From: Bacillota bacterium
Lineage (GTDB): Bacteria; Bacillota; Clostridia; Acetivibrionales; DSM-2933
Length of the DNA: 64,000 nt
Assembly: GCA_023430975.1 (NCBI GenBank)
Contig: JAEYYB010000038.1
Location: 27,622-91,621, forward strand
Direction of reading: 5' to 3'
Shown: positions 51,354 through 60,416 of the stretch, piece by piece
Layout: the number at the start of each line of letters is the position of its first letter
How positions within the stretch are numbered: the first letter of the stretch is position 1
Notes under the pieces: generated by a model
The model's input: the letters and a program-made list of their open reading frames with translations, nothing else
The model's database searches: none
Told to the model about the DNA's origin: nothing
Program-made: the position numbers and the translations under genes

Positions 51354-53981
51354 ATGAAATCCAAGTTTAATGTGTATTTTTTTCTACCTTTTATCATTGC
51401 AATTTTTATTGCCATGCCTGGAATTATTTATGCCGACGGTGACTCAGCCGCATCTCCTATTGATTTGGCTGATAAAGTTAAAACAGCAATGATATCCAGG
51501 AACTTAACGTATACAATACAGTATACCGGAGATGCATCAATATCAAATAACATCAAGAATATATTTACAGAGATTTTTGACTCGGATGATTATCTGCATT
51601 ATATCACAAAATCTTATGGAACAACTATTTATGGTGCTGCAGGCAACTTAACTATGAAATTTAATTTTTCCTATTGGGAGACTTTGGCACAGTCCCAATT
51701 TGTTGAAAATAAGGTTGATGAAGTATTGAATAATATAATATCTCCTGGCATGAATGATTATCAAAAAGAAAAAGCAATTCATGATTGGATTGTAGCTAAT
51801 GTGATCTATGACAGTTCTCTTGTGCAGCATTCTGCTTATGCAGCACTGGCGTCTCCTTATAAGACTGTCTGTCAGGGGTACTCGCTACTTGCATACAAAA
51901 TGCTCACTGAAGCTGGTGTAGAAGCAAGGATAATTGAAGGAAAGGCAGGAAATCAAAACCATGCATGGCTTTTGGTGAATCTTGACGGAGTTCATTACCA
52001 TCTTGATCCCACATGGGATGATCCTGTACCTGATGTTCCGGGAAGAATAAAATATGATTATTATAATTTAACAGATGAAGAAATCAAGGTAAATCACTCA
52101 TGGACCAAGTCATATCCCGAAGCAAATACCTCTTTTGTAGAAACCCTTAGATCAAAAATAGAAAATGACGCTGAGAATGCGGAAATTTATCAATCACTAA
52201 TTAATGATTTAGGCTTAGAATATACACAGTACGATTTGACAGTAGCCAATTCTTTGGAATTGAACGCAAAAATTCAACAGGCAATTTTAGAAAAAAAGAA
52301 CACAATAAAGGTAAGATATACGGGTATGTCTATTGTAAGAGATATACAGGAAGCGGTTAAAGGTGCAGGCAATATAACAAAATATAGTTACTCCTATACT
52401 GATTATATACGAACGACACAGGTTGGCGATTTTATTCTTGAATTGAACTTTACATACCAGTCCCAGGTTAGTGTAACTGGTATAACACTTAGCCAGAATT
52501 CTATTACAATCGAAAAGGGAAAAGCTTCACAAAAATTTGTGCCTATAGTTATGCCTTCTGATGCAAGCAACAAAAATACAATTTGGTCTTCAAGCGATAC
52601 AAGTATCGCAACAGTTTCGGGTGGTGTGATAAAAGGGGTATCGGGAGGTAACGCAATTATTACAGTTGAAACAGTCGATGGTGGAATAGAGGCACAAATT
52701 GAAGTCACTGTTGTAGCACCGGTTACCAGCATAAAGCTTGATAAAGCTAGTTTACAGTTAAGGACAGACCGTGATGATGTCCAGTTAAAGGCTTCTGTTT
52801 TTCCAGAAGATGCATCGAATAAAGATATAATTTGGAGCAGCAATAATCAAAACGTTACTGTAGATGAGAATGGAATAGTTCATGCAGTTTCACCAGGCAA
52901 AGCTGTTGTTACTGCAGCCTCAAAATCTAATCCTTTGAAAAAGGCTGTTTGTACTGTAGTAGTTCCTGTATTAGTACAGCAAGTATCATTTGTAAAGGAT
53001 AATATAACATTAAAACTTGGTCAGTCACCTTTAAAGATGACGCCTGTAATTTCTCCTGCTAATGCTGCTGTAAAGACAGTTGAGTGGTCTACAAGCGATG
53101 AGTCAATCGCTACAGTGGGGAAAACAGGAAATCTTATAGCGGTTTCTGAAGGTACCGCAACCATAACAGCAACTTCAATTGACACAAACAAGTCGGCGTC
53201 AATCACGGTTACTGTAATAAGAGCGGTTACAAGCGTAACCGTCAACAAGTCAGCTACCCTAAAAATTGGTGATGCTGATCTTAAATTGCAGGCCTCTGTC
53301 CTTCCCAATAATGCCACAATAAAGGATATCCTTTGGACAAGCAGCAATGTTAATATTGCAACAGTTGATGAGAATGGATCGGTTCATGCAGTTTCACCCG
53401 GTAATGTTAAAATAACTGCGACCTCCAAGCAGGATGGGACAAAGAAATCAATTTGTACATTAACTGTACCAATTCCGGTAACCGGTGTAGATATAACCAC
53501 AACTATAGCCACATTAAAAGTCGGACAAAGTGGTGTAAAGATTGGTGTAAAAATAGTTCCTTCTAATGCAGCAGAAAAAAAGGTGGTATGGTCCAGCAGT
53601 GATCCGACTGTATTGACGGTTAGTGCAGTGGGTATAGTTACTCCAATTAAGGAAGGTATTGCAACAATCAGTGCAACTACGGTGGACGGCGGCCTTTCGG
53701 ATTCTATAATGATAAAAGTTGTATATCCTGTATCATCTGTAGTTTTGAATAAAACTACAGCAACTATCAATGTCGGTGACCCGGATTTGACATTGAATGC
53801 AACTGTATTACCGGATAAGGCCACAAGTAAGGATGTAGAGTGGAAAAGCAGCAATCCGGCAGTAGCAACTGTTGATGAAAATGGAGTAGTTCATGCAGTT
53901 TCAAAGGGTAAAACAGTTATAAGTGCTGTTTCTAAACAGGATCCTAGTAAGAAAGTAAATTGCAATATCACTGTCAAGTAA
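51354..53981 (+). CDS. Secreted transglutaminase-like protein with six Big2 (Ig-like) repeats
   Basis: This is an 875-residue protein with a signal peptide (about residues 1-27, ending near IIYADG). A transglutaminase-like domain follows, with the triad visible as Cys173 in KTVCQGYSLLAYKML, His203 in NQNHAWLLVNLDG and Asp218 in YHLDPTWDDP. The remainder, from about residue 365 to the end, is six bacterial Ig-like group 2 repeats. Each ends in a strand such as ITVTV or CTLTVP and has the W(S/T)SS/IATV pattern. It is probably a wall-associated or secreted adhesin or crosslinking/peptidase enzyme. GGGGGAG precedes the ATG. A c-di-GMP riboswitch upstream links it to the sessile/motile decision. 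Confidence 0.88.
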   Translation: MKSKFNVYFFLPFIIAIFIAMPGIIYADGDSAASPIDLADKVKTAMISRNLTYTIQYTGDASISNNIKNIFTEIFDSDDYLHYITKSYGTTIYGAAGNLTMKFNFSYWETLAQSQFVENKVDEVLNNIISPGMNDYQKEKAIHDWIVANVIYDSSLVQHSAYAALASPYKTVCQGYSLLAYKMLTEAGVEARIIEGKAGNQNHAWLLVNLDGVHYHLDPTWDDPVPDVPGRIKYDYYNLTDEEIKVNHSWTKSYPEANTSFVETLRSKIENDAENAEIYQSLINDLGLEYTQYDLTVANSLELNAKIQQAILEKKNTIKVRYTGMSIVRDIQEAVKGAGNITKYSYSYTDYIRTTQVGDFILELNFTYQSQVSVTGITLSQNSITIEKGKASQKFVPIVMPSDASNKNTIWSSSDTSIATVSGGVIKGVSGGNAIITVETVDGGIEAQIEVTVVAPVTSIKLDKASLQLRTDRDDVQLKASVFPEDASNKDIIWSSNNQNVTVDENGIVHAVSPGKAVVTAASKSNPLKKAVCTVVVPVLVQQVSFVKDNITLKLGQSPLKMTPVISPANAAVKTVEWSTSDESIATVGKTGNLIAVSEGTATITATSIDTNKSASITVTVIRAVTSVTVNKSATLKIGDADLKLQASVLPNNATIKDILWTSSNVNIATVDENGSVHAVSPGNVKITATSKQDGTKKSICTLTVPIPVTGVDITTTIATLKVGQSGVKIGVKIVPSNAAEKKVVWSSSDPTVLTVSAVGIVTPIKEGIATISATTVDGGLSDSIMIKVVYPVSSVVLNKTTATINVGDPDLTLNATVLPDKATSKDVEWKSSNPAVATVDENGVVHAVSKGKTVISAVSKQDPSKKVNCNITVK

Positions 53982-53995
53982 TATATTAAAAAATT

Positions 53996-54112
53996 TAGAA
54001 ATGGCTAAGAAATGGCTTTCTTCGTATTCTCAAGGATAAAATTTCGACAATTTAGTGGGGGTTTGGATGATGAGAATCGGATGTTATTTCTTAGCCATTC
54101 CTAAAGGTATAA
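53996..54112. repeat. Palindromic repeat, family C, copy 2
   Basis: ATGGCTAAGAAAT on the left and ATTTCTTAGCCAT on the right are exact 13-bp inverted ends. The interior matches copy 1 at 5996-6115 (TATTCTCAAGGA, GATGAGAATCGGATGTTATT). It lies directly after the Big2 gene. The remaining gap to aroK (to 54352) holds a minus-strand terminator and a right-end fragment of family A at about 54305-54350. Confidence 0.72.
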
Positions 54113-54182
54113 TAAATTTATTGCTTTCAATTAGTCATATAAGAATGTAAAAAATCACGAAATGATTTTTGAACCTATGCAT

Positions 54183-54212
54183 AAAAAAAGAGGTTAGTCT
54201 TTGCGACTAACC
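54183..54212 (-). terminator. Terminator on the minus strand, downstream of aroK
   Basis: Read on the minus strand, GGTTAGTC and GACTAACC form a perfect 8-bp stem around GCAAA, followed by CTCTTTTTTT. It lies 140 bases after the aroK stop. Confidence 0.7.
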
Positions 54213-54352
54213 ATGTAAAGGGGGTCAAAATGTATTTTGTGAGGTCCTTAATATTATTGACGGATATGAGAGTTTTATACAACTAAATAAAAAAAATATA
54301 AATAAATTTTTCAACGCTCAAAATTGGAAGTAATATTTTAATCATTCCTTAA

Positions 54353-54859
54353 TTACTTTTCATTTACAAGGCTGGTAATTTCCATTATCACATCTTCCAT
54401 ATCCTTGTTAGCACAGTCTATGGTAAAATCACTATATTTCTCATATAGTGGTTTTCTTGCTGTATATAGACTTTGAAGACTTTGGTTTTGTTCCATGGCT
54501 ATACCTCTGCTTTTTATATTTTTAATTCGGTTTTCAATGGCGTGAAGAGGAAGATCCAAATATAGCACTATTCCATTTTTCTTAAGGTGTGCCATTGATT
54601 TTTCGCTATATATAACACTTCCGCCTGTGGCAATAACATGATTCTTAAAATCAGTCTCAAGAATTACAGATTCTTCAATAGACAAAAAACCATCTATTCC
54701 ATTTTTTCTTATAATATTTTGAAGGAAATCCTTTTCTTTTTGCTGAAGCAGCAAATCTGTATCGATAAACGGCTTGTTGATTGTTTTGGCAAGTAATACA
54801 CCTATAGTGCTTTTGCCCGCTCCGGGCATACCGATTAATATAATGTTTTTATCTTTCAT
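54353..54859 (-). CDS. aroK: Shikimate kinase
   Basis: The 168-residue protein has Walker A LIGMPGAGKSTIGVLLAKTI, FIDTDLLLQQKEKD (the DTD magnesium/shikimate motif), FLSIEESVILETDF (in place of the more common FRxxE) and VIATGGSVIYSEKSM (the GGG/GGS shikimate-binding site). It phosphorylates shikimate on the way to chorismate. The usual FR(E/xx)E arginine is replaced by LS in this reading, which is slightly atypical. AAGGAGT precedes the ATG. It stands alone on the minus strand. Confidence 0.85.
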   Translation of the reverse strand: MKDKNIILIGMPGAGKSTIGVLLAKTINKPFIDTDLLLQQKEKDFLQNIIRKNGIDGFLSIEESVILETDFKNHVIATGGSVIYSEKSMAHLKKNGIVLYLDLPLHAIENRIKNIKSRGIAMEQNQSLQSLYTARKPLYEKYSDFTIDCANKDMEDVIMEITSLVNEK

Positions 54860-55046
54860 GGTAACTCCTTTTTCATCTTGAAATGTTGATTAATTTATCC
54901 AAACCTGGAAGATTGTGGTGTGTTATACACCGCAATTTCTTACGACAACATCAAGGCTAAAAAATCACTCCTTAATTTTTCGCATATTCCTTATATTTTA
55001 CCACATATAAGGTAATAATAAATCATAGTTGATGGGGGTGAAGAAA

Positions 55047-55283
55047 ATGGAAGAAAACAACAATGAAATAATGGTCAACATGGATTTGGATTCCACACTT
55101 GAGGAGTTATCAAGGGGATTAAAAGCTGACGAAACTTTGGTATTGGATATAGAAGATGACAGTCAGAATCAAACGGATGTGATTTATGACACACTGGTAT
55201 TAAAGGGATACAGCGTAATTAGGAACTTTATAAAGGGTAAAAGTATAATTATTGTTAATAAAAACAAAAATTTCCATACTTAA
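55047..55283 (+). CDS. Small hypothetical acidic protein
   Basis: This is a 78-residue protein starting at the ATG at 55047, with GGGGGTG six bases upstream. The N-terminal half is acidic (EENNNEIMVNMDLDSTLEEL, DETLVLDIEDDSQNQ). The C-terminal half forms a probable beta-alpha-beta unit (DVIYDTLVLKGYSVIRNFIK, KSIIIVNKNK). The outline faintly resembles TusA-like or other small alpha/beta proteins, but no Cys is present. I do not recognise the family. A family B palindrome follows directly. Confidence 0.6.
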   Translation: MEENNNEIMVNMDLDSTLEELSRGLKADETLVLDIEDDSQNQTDVIYDTLVLKGYSVIRNFIKGKSIIIVNKNKNFHT

Positions 55284-55294
55284 ATTGTAATTAC

Positions 55295-55397
55295 TATGTT
55301 AAAAGTGTTAATAATCTTACATTTGGCGGAGCAAATAACGAACGGTTCAACGGGATTTGCGATAGACAAATGTAATAGATTTATCACTTTTAATATA
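55295..55397. repeat. Palindromic repeat, family B, inverted copy
   Basis: About 103 bp, in the opposite sense to the copies near 61400. It runs from GTTAAAAGTGTTAATAATC through TTACATTTGGCGGAGCAAAT, AACGAACGGTTCAACGGGAT and ACAAATGTAATAG to TATCACTTTTAATATA. Confidence 0.85.
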
Positions 55398-55429
55398 TGT
55401 TTAACCTAATTAAATCTTGATAAAGATAT

Positions 55430-56377
55430 CTAATGTTTTTTCGGATCATACTTTTTATACCTTGTATAACTGCTGCTGACGTTTTGTTTGGTGTTATCAA
55501 GAATATTTGTAAACTTTTCAAGCATTTCCTTGTCGGAAACTTTTTTTATAGCAGCATTCATTAGAGACTGGAAATCACTACCTTCTTCAGGATATGTAAC
55601 GGTAGTGGAAAAGAATAAATCGTTAAACTTCAGATTAATTTCACAAAGGCTTGTGTCAATTTTGGAGGATATTTTTGTATCCACAACTTTTGCACCTGCT
55701 GCGTTTGTGTTAGGCAATACTATTATTATGTCCTTATTGTTTAAAATGGCATAGTCGGTTATGCGAAGTGACTGCTTGACCTTTTCGATTGCTATGGTAT
55801 AAGCTTTTTCCTTAAGCTGAACGCTGTCAATATAATTACTGCTGCCTAAAAGCTTTTCTTCTTTTGGTTTTACAAGAGTTATAAGCACAATGGACAGATG
55901 GTGTTTGGTACGCTTAGCCATATAAATCTCTTTGGCAAAATACTCTTCAAATGACATAATTATTTTTGCAGTTTCATTTACAATATACTTGAATTTTGCT
56001 TCAATTCTGACGAGGCTTCGGATTGAACTCTGGAGCCTTGCTGGCTTGACCGGCTTTTCTATATAGTCGTTTACCGAGTATTTAAGAGTTAAATTTTTTA
56101 TTTGTGGGTTGTTGGGTTTTGCGATAACAATGATTGGTACCGCCTTAGTTTCGGGGTTGCTTCTAATGGCTGATATTAAAGAGAAGCTCTCTTTTTCTTT
56201 AGGGAAATCGATTCCGATGATTATTAGAGAAAAGCATGCAAGTGAAACATCGATGCTATTAATTTCATTAAAACTTGCCACATCAATTATCTCAAATTTT
56301 CCCAATTCTGAAATTATGTATTTCATTTTTTCTCTATCCACCTGGGAATTATCAAGTAACAAAATTTTATTATCCAT
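55430..56377 (-). CDS. Degenerate response regulator: receiver plus inactive GGDEF-like domain
   Basis: The 315-residue protein has an N-terminal receiver fold (NKILLLDNSQVDREKMKYII; lysine in DYIEKPVKPARLQ). At the phosphate-acceptor position the segment LIIIGIDFP has Gly55 where Asp is expected, with Asp57 two residues on. The C-terminal half (about residues 140-300) follows a GGDEF-domain pattern (HHLSIVLITLVK, ITDYAILNNKDIIIVLPNTN, INLKFNDLFFSTTVTYPEEG). It has NNKDI where GGDEF should be, so no diguanylate cyclase activity is expected. It may bind a nucleotide or a partner. No kinase gene is adjacent. Confidence 0.72.
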   Translation of the reverse strand: MDNKILLLDNSQVDREKMKYIISELGKFEIIDVASFNEINSIDVSLACFSLIIIGIDFPKEKESFSLISAIRSNPETKAVPIIVIAKPNNPQIKNLTLKYSVNDYIEKPVKPARLQSSIRSLVRIEAKFKYIVNETAKIIMSFEEYFAKEIYMAKRTKHHLSIVLITLVKPKEEKLLGSSNYIDSVQLKEKAYTIAIEKVKQSLRITDYAILNNKDIIIVLPNTNAAGAKVVDTKISSKIDTSLCEINLKFNDLFFSTTVTYPEEGSDFQSLMNAAIKKVSDKEMLEKFTNILDNTKQNVSSSYTRYKKYDPKKH

Positions 56378-56487
56378 AAAGCCTTCCTGATCACAATATT
56401 TATGATTTATACCATTTATGATTTATACCTTAGATACCTCATATAAATATCGGCAGGTATGCGGGAATAAATTACAGCAATTTTTTT

Positions 56488-56591
56488 GGAAATGCTGAAA
56501 ATATAACTTCCCGTATAAATTCGCTTTCGTGTTCACTTAACTCGTGATCACATGCTCAAAACGGGAAGCAATATTTCAGTTATGCTTTAGG
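56488..56591. repeat. Palindromic repeat, family A, copy 6
   Basis: GAAAATATAACTTCCCGT pairs with ACGGGAAGCAATATTTC. The core hairpin GTGTTCAC..GTGATCAC, preceded by CGCTTTC, lies at about 56529-56551. It lies between the pyruvate kinase stop and the response regulator start; nothing else was seen in the 56378-56660 gap. Confidence 0.78.
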
Positions 56592-56660
56592 TATCAAAAA
56601 GCCACAACGATTAAGGTAAATAATCAATTCGTTATTTTTAGGGCCTTGAAAAGTATAATC

Positions 56661-58409
56661 TTATTGGGGAGCACCATAAAAAACAATACCTTTGCTCGAG
56701 TCAATAGTAACAACAGAACCGCTTTTTAAAATTTTAGTTGCATTTTCTGCTCCTACAACAACAGGTATCTCAAGGGTTAGACCGATTGTGGCAGCATGGG
56801 AACCAGCTTCACCTTCTTCAACTATTATTCCTGATGCTCTCTTTAAGAGGGGAAGCATTTCGTTATTGGTATAAGGTGCAACAATTATGTTCCCGTCAGT
56901 AAAGTTTTTCTCAGCTTCCTCCAGTGTCCTCACAACACAAAGTTCTCCAGTTGTTTGTCCCATGTTTATTCCGGTACCTTTAACCAGTACTTTACCTACA
57001 ATGTGTACTTTTAAGAGGTTTGTTGTACCGCTTACTCCTACAGGGATACCGGCAGTAATAATTGCAAGATCACCATACTGTACTTTGCCGGATTCTAACG
57101 CTTTTTCAACCCCAACTTCGAACATTTCATCAGTAGTGGATAATGAAGGAACAAGGAAAGGAATAACTCCCCATGAAAGAGCCAGCTGACGCTGTACTTT
57201 TGGATAAACTGTAGTTGCAATAATGGGGCAGGCAGGTCTGAACCTGGAAATCATTCTTGCTGTAAGCCCGGAATGAGTAACTGTAATTATTGCCGATGCA
57301 GTAAGATCCATTGCAGTGGTACATGTTGCATGACTGATTGCATTAGTTATGCTTGATGCCACAGTATAATTTGTTGATGTAAATCTTTTCCAATAACTTA
57401 TTGAATTCTCTGCTTTTTGTGCAATTTTACACATGACTTCAACAGCTTCTATAGGGAATTTTCCTGATGCAGTTTCACCTGACAGCATAATGGCACTGGT
57501 GCTGTCATATATGGCGTTTGCTACATCACTTGCTTCTGCACGGGTAGGTATTGGGTTTCTTATCATTGAATCAAGCATTTGGGTAGCTGTTATAACAGGC
57601 TTACCGTTTTTGTAGCATTTTTCTATTATGGTTTTTTGGACCAGTGGAACTTCCTCAACTGGTATCTCAACACCCATATCCCCTCTGGCCACCATGATGC
57701 CATCAGATACTTTTATTATATCATCAATATTTTTTATACCCTGGCGGTTTTCTATTTTTGCTATTACATTAATGTCCTGACCGTCATATTTTTCAAGAAG
57801 TTTTTTTATTTCAACAACGTCAGATGCTTTCCTTACAAATGATGCCGCAATAAAATCCACGTCATTCTCTATTCCGAATTTTATATCTTCAATATCTTTC
57901 TCAGTAAAAGCAGGAAGGCGAATCTCAACTTCAGGTACATTGACACCTTTTCTGTTGCTTATCACACCACCGTTTATAACGGTACAATGGATATCCTTGC
58001 CTTTGACTTCTTTAACTTCGAGTTCTACCAGTCCATCATTTATAAGGATTCTACCGCCTTTAAAGACATCCTTGTAAAGATCTTTGTAGTCAATGGTGAC
58101 TTTGGTGTTGTCGCCGATTATTTCTTTGTTGACTAAAACAAAACTGTCTCCTTCATTAAGTGTCACTTCACCTTTTTCAAAAGTACCTATTCTTATTTTA
58201 GGACCTTTCATATCAAGCAAAAGGGCAACAGGTATTCCTAATTCTTCTCTTGCTTCTTTGAAGGCATTGATTCTTTTTTTATGATCTTCATGAGTACCGT
58301 GTGAGAAGTTCATACGCCCTACATTCATTCCAGCTTTCATAAGTTGCTTAAGCATATCCTTGCTGTCCACAGAGGGCCCCAAAGTACATACTATTTTTGT
58401 TTTTCTCAT
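56661..58409 (-). CDS. pyk: Pyruvate kinase with C-terminal PEP-utiliser domain
   Basis: This is a 582-residue protein: TKIVCTLGPSVDSKDMLKQL, VGRMNFSHGTHEDHKKR, LLDMKGPKIRIG, IIAKIENRQGIKNIDDII, MVARGDMGVEIPVEEVPLVQ, and the effector domain SGLTARMISRFRP. It is about 100 residues longer than minimal enzymes. The extra C-terminal domain (ASGIIVEEGEAGSHAATIGL, EIPVVVGAENATKIL) resembles the swivelling PEP-utiliser domain seen in Bacillus and clostridial pyruvate kinases. It makes pyruvate and ATP in glycolysis. The ATG at 58409 has AAAGGAA upstream; a TTG one codon earlier is possible. Confidence 0.95.
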   Translation of the reverse strand: MRKTKIVCTLGPSVDSKDMLKQLMKAGMNVGRMNFSHGTHEDHKKRINAFKEAREELGIPVALLLDMKGPKIRIGTFEKGEVTLNEGDSFVLVNKEIIGDNTKVTIDYKDLYKDVFKGGRILINDGLVELEVKEVKGKDIHCTVINGGVISNRKGVNVPEVEIRLPAFTEKDIEDIKFGIENDVDFIAASFVRKASDVVEIKKLLEKYDGQDINVIAKIENRQGIKNIDDIIKVSDGIMVARGDMGVEIPVEEVPLVQKTIIEKCYKNGKPVITATQMLDSMIRNPIPTRAEASDVANAIYDSTSAIMLSGETASGKFPIEAVEVMCKIAQKAENSISYWKRFTSTNYTVASSITNAISHATCTTAMDLTASAIITVTHSGLTARMISRFRPACPIIATTVYPKVQRQLALSWGVIPFLVPSLSTTDEMFEVGVEKALESGKVQYGDLAIITAGIPVGVSGTTNLLKVHIVGKVLVKGTGINMGQTTGELCVVRTLEEAEKNFTDGNIIVAPYTNNEMLPLLKRASGIIVEEGEAGSHAATIGLTLEIPVVVGAENATKILKSGSVVTIDSSKGIVFYGAPQ

Positions 58410-58702
58410 CAATTACCATTCCTTTCGGTTTAACGCCATTTGCAAAAATCATTATTTTTGTACAAGTATATTTAAATTGCAAAATACGCCATTAATTTAC
58501 ATATGTTAAAAAACGCAAGGCAAAAAATATGCCTTACGTCATTGCTTGCCACAACTCTTAATACCGACTAAACTATAATAAAGGGCTATATTTTTTTATC
58601 TAAACCCATTGATAAATATATATTATTATTTATCAAAAATCAATATAATTATAGATTAAAAATTATAAAACGACAAATAATATGTTACAATTTGACCACT
58701 TG

Positions 58703-58778
58703 TGTTATAATAAAACAAAATCAAAAAATGATTTTGTCGACATTGTTTGTTGCCGTGAGAAATAGTGTAATACACTAT
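58703..58778 (+). promoter_or_regulatory. Extended -10 promoter and two hairpins before the PPIase gene
   Basis: TGT next to TATAAT (58706-58711) gives an extended -10 promoter; TTACAA 15 bases before it is a poor -35 box. Downstream, ACAAAATCA and TGATTTTGT form a 9-bp stem (58715-58737), and ATAGTGT and ACACTAT form a 7-bp stem (58762-58778). The rest of the 470-base pyk-PPIase gap is AT-rich with no gene that I can support. Confidence 0.5.
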
Positions 58779-58885
58779 AATTCCCTAGACATTAAATAAT
58801 TTGCGGTAATATATGAAAGGTGATTTTAGCACTTTTCTTATAGATATAATATATAGAAAATTATAAATGGAGGATGAGTGTAGGA

Positions 58886-59665
58886 ATGATTAAAAAAGCA
58901 TTAATTGTCAGTTTATTGTTAACAGCAGTATTTTCAGGATGTAGTTCAGATAAGGTTCCAAACGATTCTAATAACAGTGCTGGTGAGCCATCGGCAGTTG
59001 CTTCGTCGGCAGAACCGACACCGAGCGGAGCTGTATCATCTTTAGCAGCAAGCAAGCTGAATATAAATAAACCGTCGAAAATTGACCAGCTCAGTGCACC
59101 TGAAAAGGATGAGACCATTGCTATAATGAAAACAAATATGGGTGACATTAAAATCAAGTTTTTTTATGATGTAGCTCCAAAAGCAGTCGAGAACTTTATA
59201 AAACATGCCCAGGACAAGTATTATGATGGGTTGACATTTCATAGGGTTATAAAAGATTTTATGATTCAGGGAGGAGATCCATCCGGTAGCGGTGCAGGAG
59301 GAGAAAGTATTTGGAATAAGCCGTTTGAAGATGAATTCAGCGATAAGGTTCATAACTTCAGGGGAGCTCTTTCCATGGCAAACAGCGGTCAAAATACAAA
59401 CGGAAGCCAATTTTTTATAGTACAGCTGTCAAAAGTTGATGAAAATTCTGTCCAGTTTATGGAGCAAAGCAATTTTTCAAAGGAAGTCATCGATCAATAT
59501 AAAAAGGTAGGCGGTACACCATGGCTTGATAACAAGCACACTGTATTCGGTCAGGTGTTTGAGGGAATGGATATCGTTGATAAAATCGCTGATGTAAAAG
59601 TAAAAAATGACCGTCCCATGGAAGATGTTTTAATAAATTCCATAGAAATTACAACACAAAAATAA
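58886..59665 (+). CDS. Lipoprotein peptidyl-prolyl cis-trans isomerase (cyclophilin type)
   Basis: This is a protein of about 259 residues with lipobox VFSGC near residue 18, a Ser/Pro-rich linker (PTPSGAVSSLAAS) and a cyclophilin domain. The domain shows VENFIKHAQDKYYDGLTFHR, VIKDFMIQGGDPSGSGAGG, FRGALSMANSGQNTNGSQFF and FGQVFEGMDIVDKIA. The active-site Arg, Phe and Gln of FHRVIKDFMIQGGD are present. It is expected on the outer face of the membrane, helping exported proteins fold. I place the start at the ATG at 58886 (GGAGG upstream at long spacing); an ATG at 58874 directly abuts that site. Confidence 0.9.
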   Translation: MIKKALIVSLLLTAVFSGCSSDKVPNDSNNSAGEPSAVASSAEPTPSGAVSSLAASKLNINKPSKIDQLSAPEKDETIAIMKTNMGDIKIKFFYDVAPKAVENFIKHAQDKYYDGLTFHRVIKDFMIQGGDPSGSGAGGESIWNKPFEDEFSDKVHNFRGALSMANSGQNTNGSQFFIVQLSKVDENSVQFMEQSNFSKEVIDQYKKVGGTPWLDNKHTVFGQVFEGMDIVDKIADVKVKNDRPMEDVLINSIEITTQK

Positions 59666-59701
59666 TACTGGAAAACTGTGTTTTTAATGATAGAAATGTG
59701 G

Positions 59702-59738
59702 AAGGACTAACCTTATAAATAAGGTTAGTCCTTTTTTA
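59702..59738 (+). terminator. Terminator after the PPIase gene
   Basis: AAGGACTAACCTTA and TAAGGTTAGTCCTT form a perfect 14-bp stem around TAAA, followed by TTTTAT. Confidence 0.92.
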
Positions 59739-59936
59739 TGCCTTGATAGGTATATTACATTGTCTGTCGCAAGTTGGTTAAATATAGGAAATAAAATAAA
59801 TTCAAAAAAATTTGCAATTTATAAGACATTTTTAAATTATATTCGTAATTAATGATAGAAGTACAATTTATTAAAAAATGACTAAAATTTTTGGTTTAAC
59901 AAATATAGGTACGATTACTTAAGGAGGAGTATATAA

Positions 59937-60416
59937 ATGGTAAAGAGGCTATGTCGCTCTAGGGAGAATAAAGTTATTGCTGGGGTATGCGGTGGAATCG
60001 CAGAATATTTCTCAACAGATCCTACAATTGTAAGACTTGTGTGGGGAGGAACATTTTTTTTAGGAGGAACAGGATTTATTGCTTATATTGTAGCTGCCAT
60101 AATAATGCCAAAGAGGGAATTTGACAGCCATGGAGACATTTTTTCCAACAGTCGTAGTGATGAATTCGATTATCCAAATGAAAGTGAATTCGATAAACAC
60201 TTTTATGCAAAGACAGGAAGCGGTGAATTTGATGCTTCTGGTGATTATAAAAGAAGTAAGCCTGATAAGAAATTTTTTGGAATAATATTGATCGTGTTAG
60301 GTGGTTTCTTTTTAGCAAAAGATTACTTAAAATGGGTGGATGATCAGGTACTAATTCCTTTGATTTTGATCATAGTAGGATTGTTGTTTATATTCGGGAA
60401 TAGGAGGAAGTTTTGA
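59937..60416 (+). CDS. PspC domain membrane protein
   Basis: The 159-residue protein begins with a PspC domain (KRLCRSRENKVIAGVCGGIA, EYFSTDPTIVRLVWGGTFFL), including its membrane helix. An acidic linker (residues about 65-105) follows, then two more membrane helices (FFGIILIVLGGFFL, LIPLILIIVGLLFIFG). PspC proteins sense or respond to membrane stress. The next gene, which overlaps its stop (TGATG), encodes a LiaF-like protein, so the pair probably forms an envelope-stress module. AGGAGG precedes the ATG. Confidence 0.85.
   Translation: MVKRLCRSRENKVIAGVCGGIAEYFSTDPTIVRLVWGGTFFLGGTGFIAYIVAAIIMPKREFDSHGDIFSNSRSDEFDYPNESEFDKHFYAKTGSGEFDASGDYKRSKPDKKFFGIILIVLGGFFLAKDYLKWVDDQVLIPLILIIVGLLFIFGNRRKF

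Noticed and set aside
54305..54352. A complete eighth family A palindrome
   Set aside because: Only the right end (GGAAGTAATATTTTAATCATTCC) is recognisable; a matching left end could not be found.
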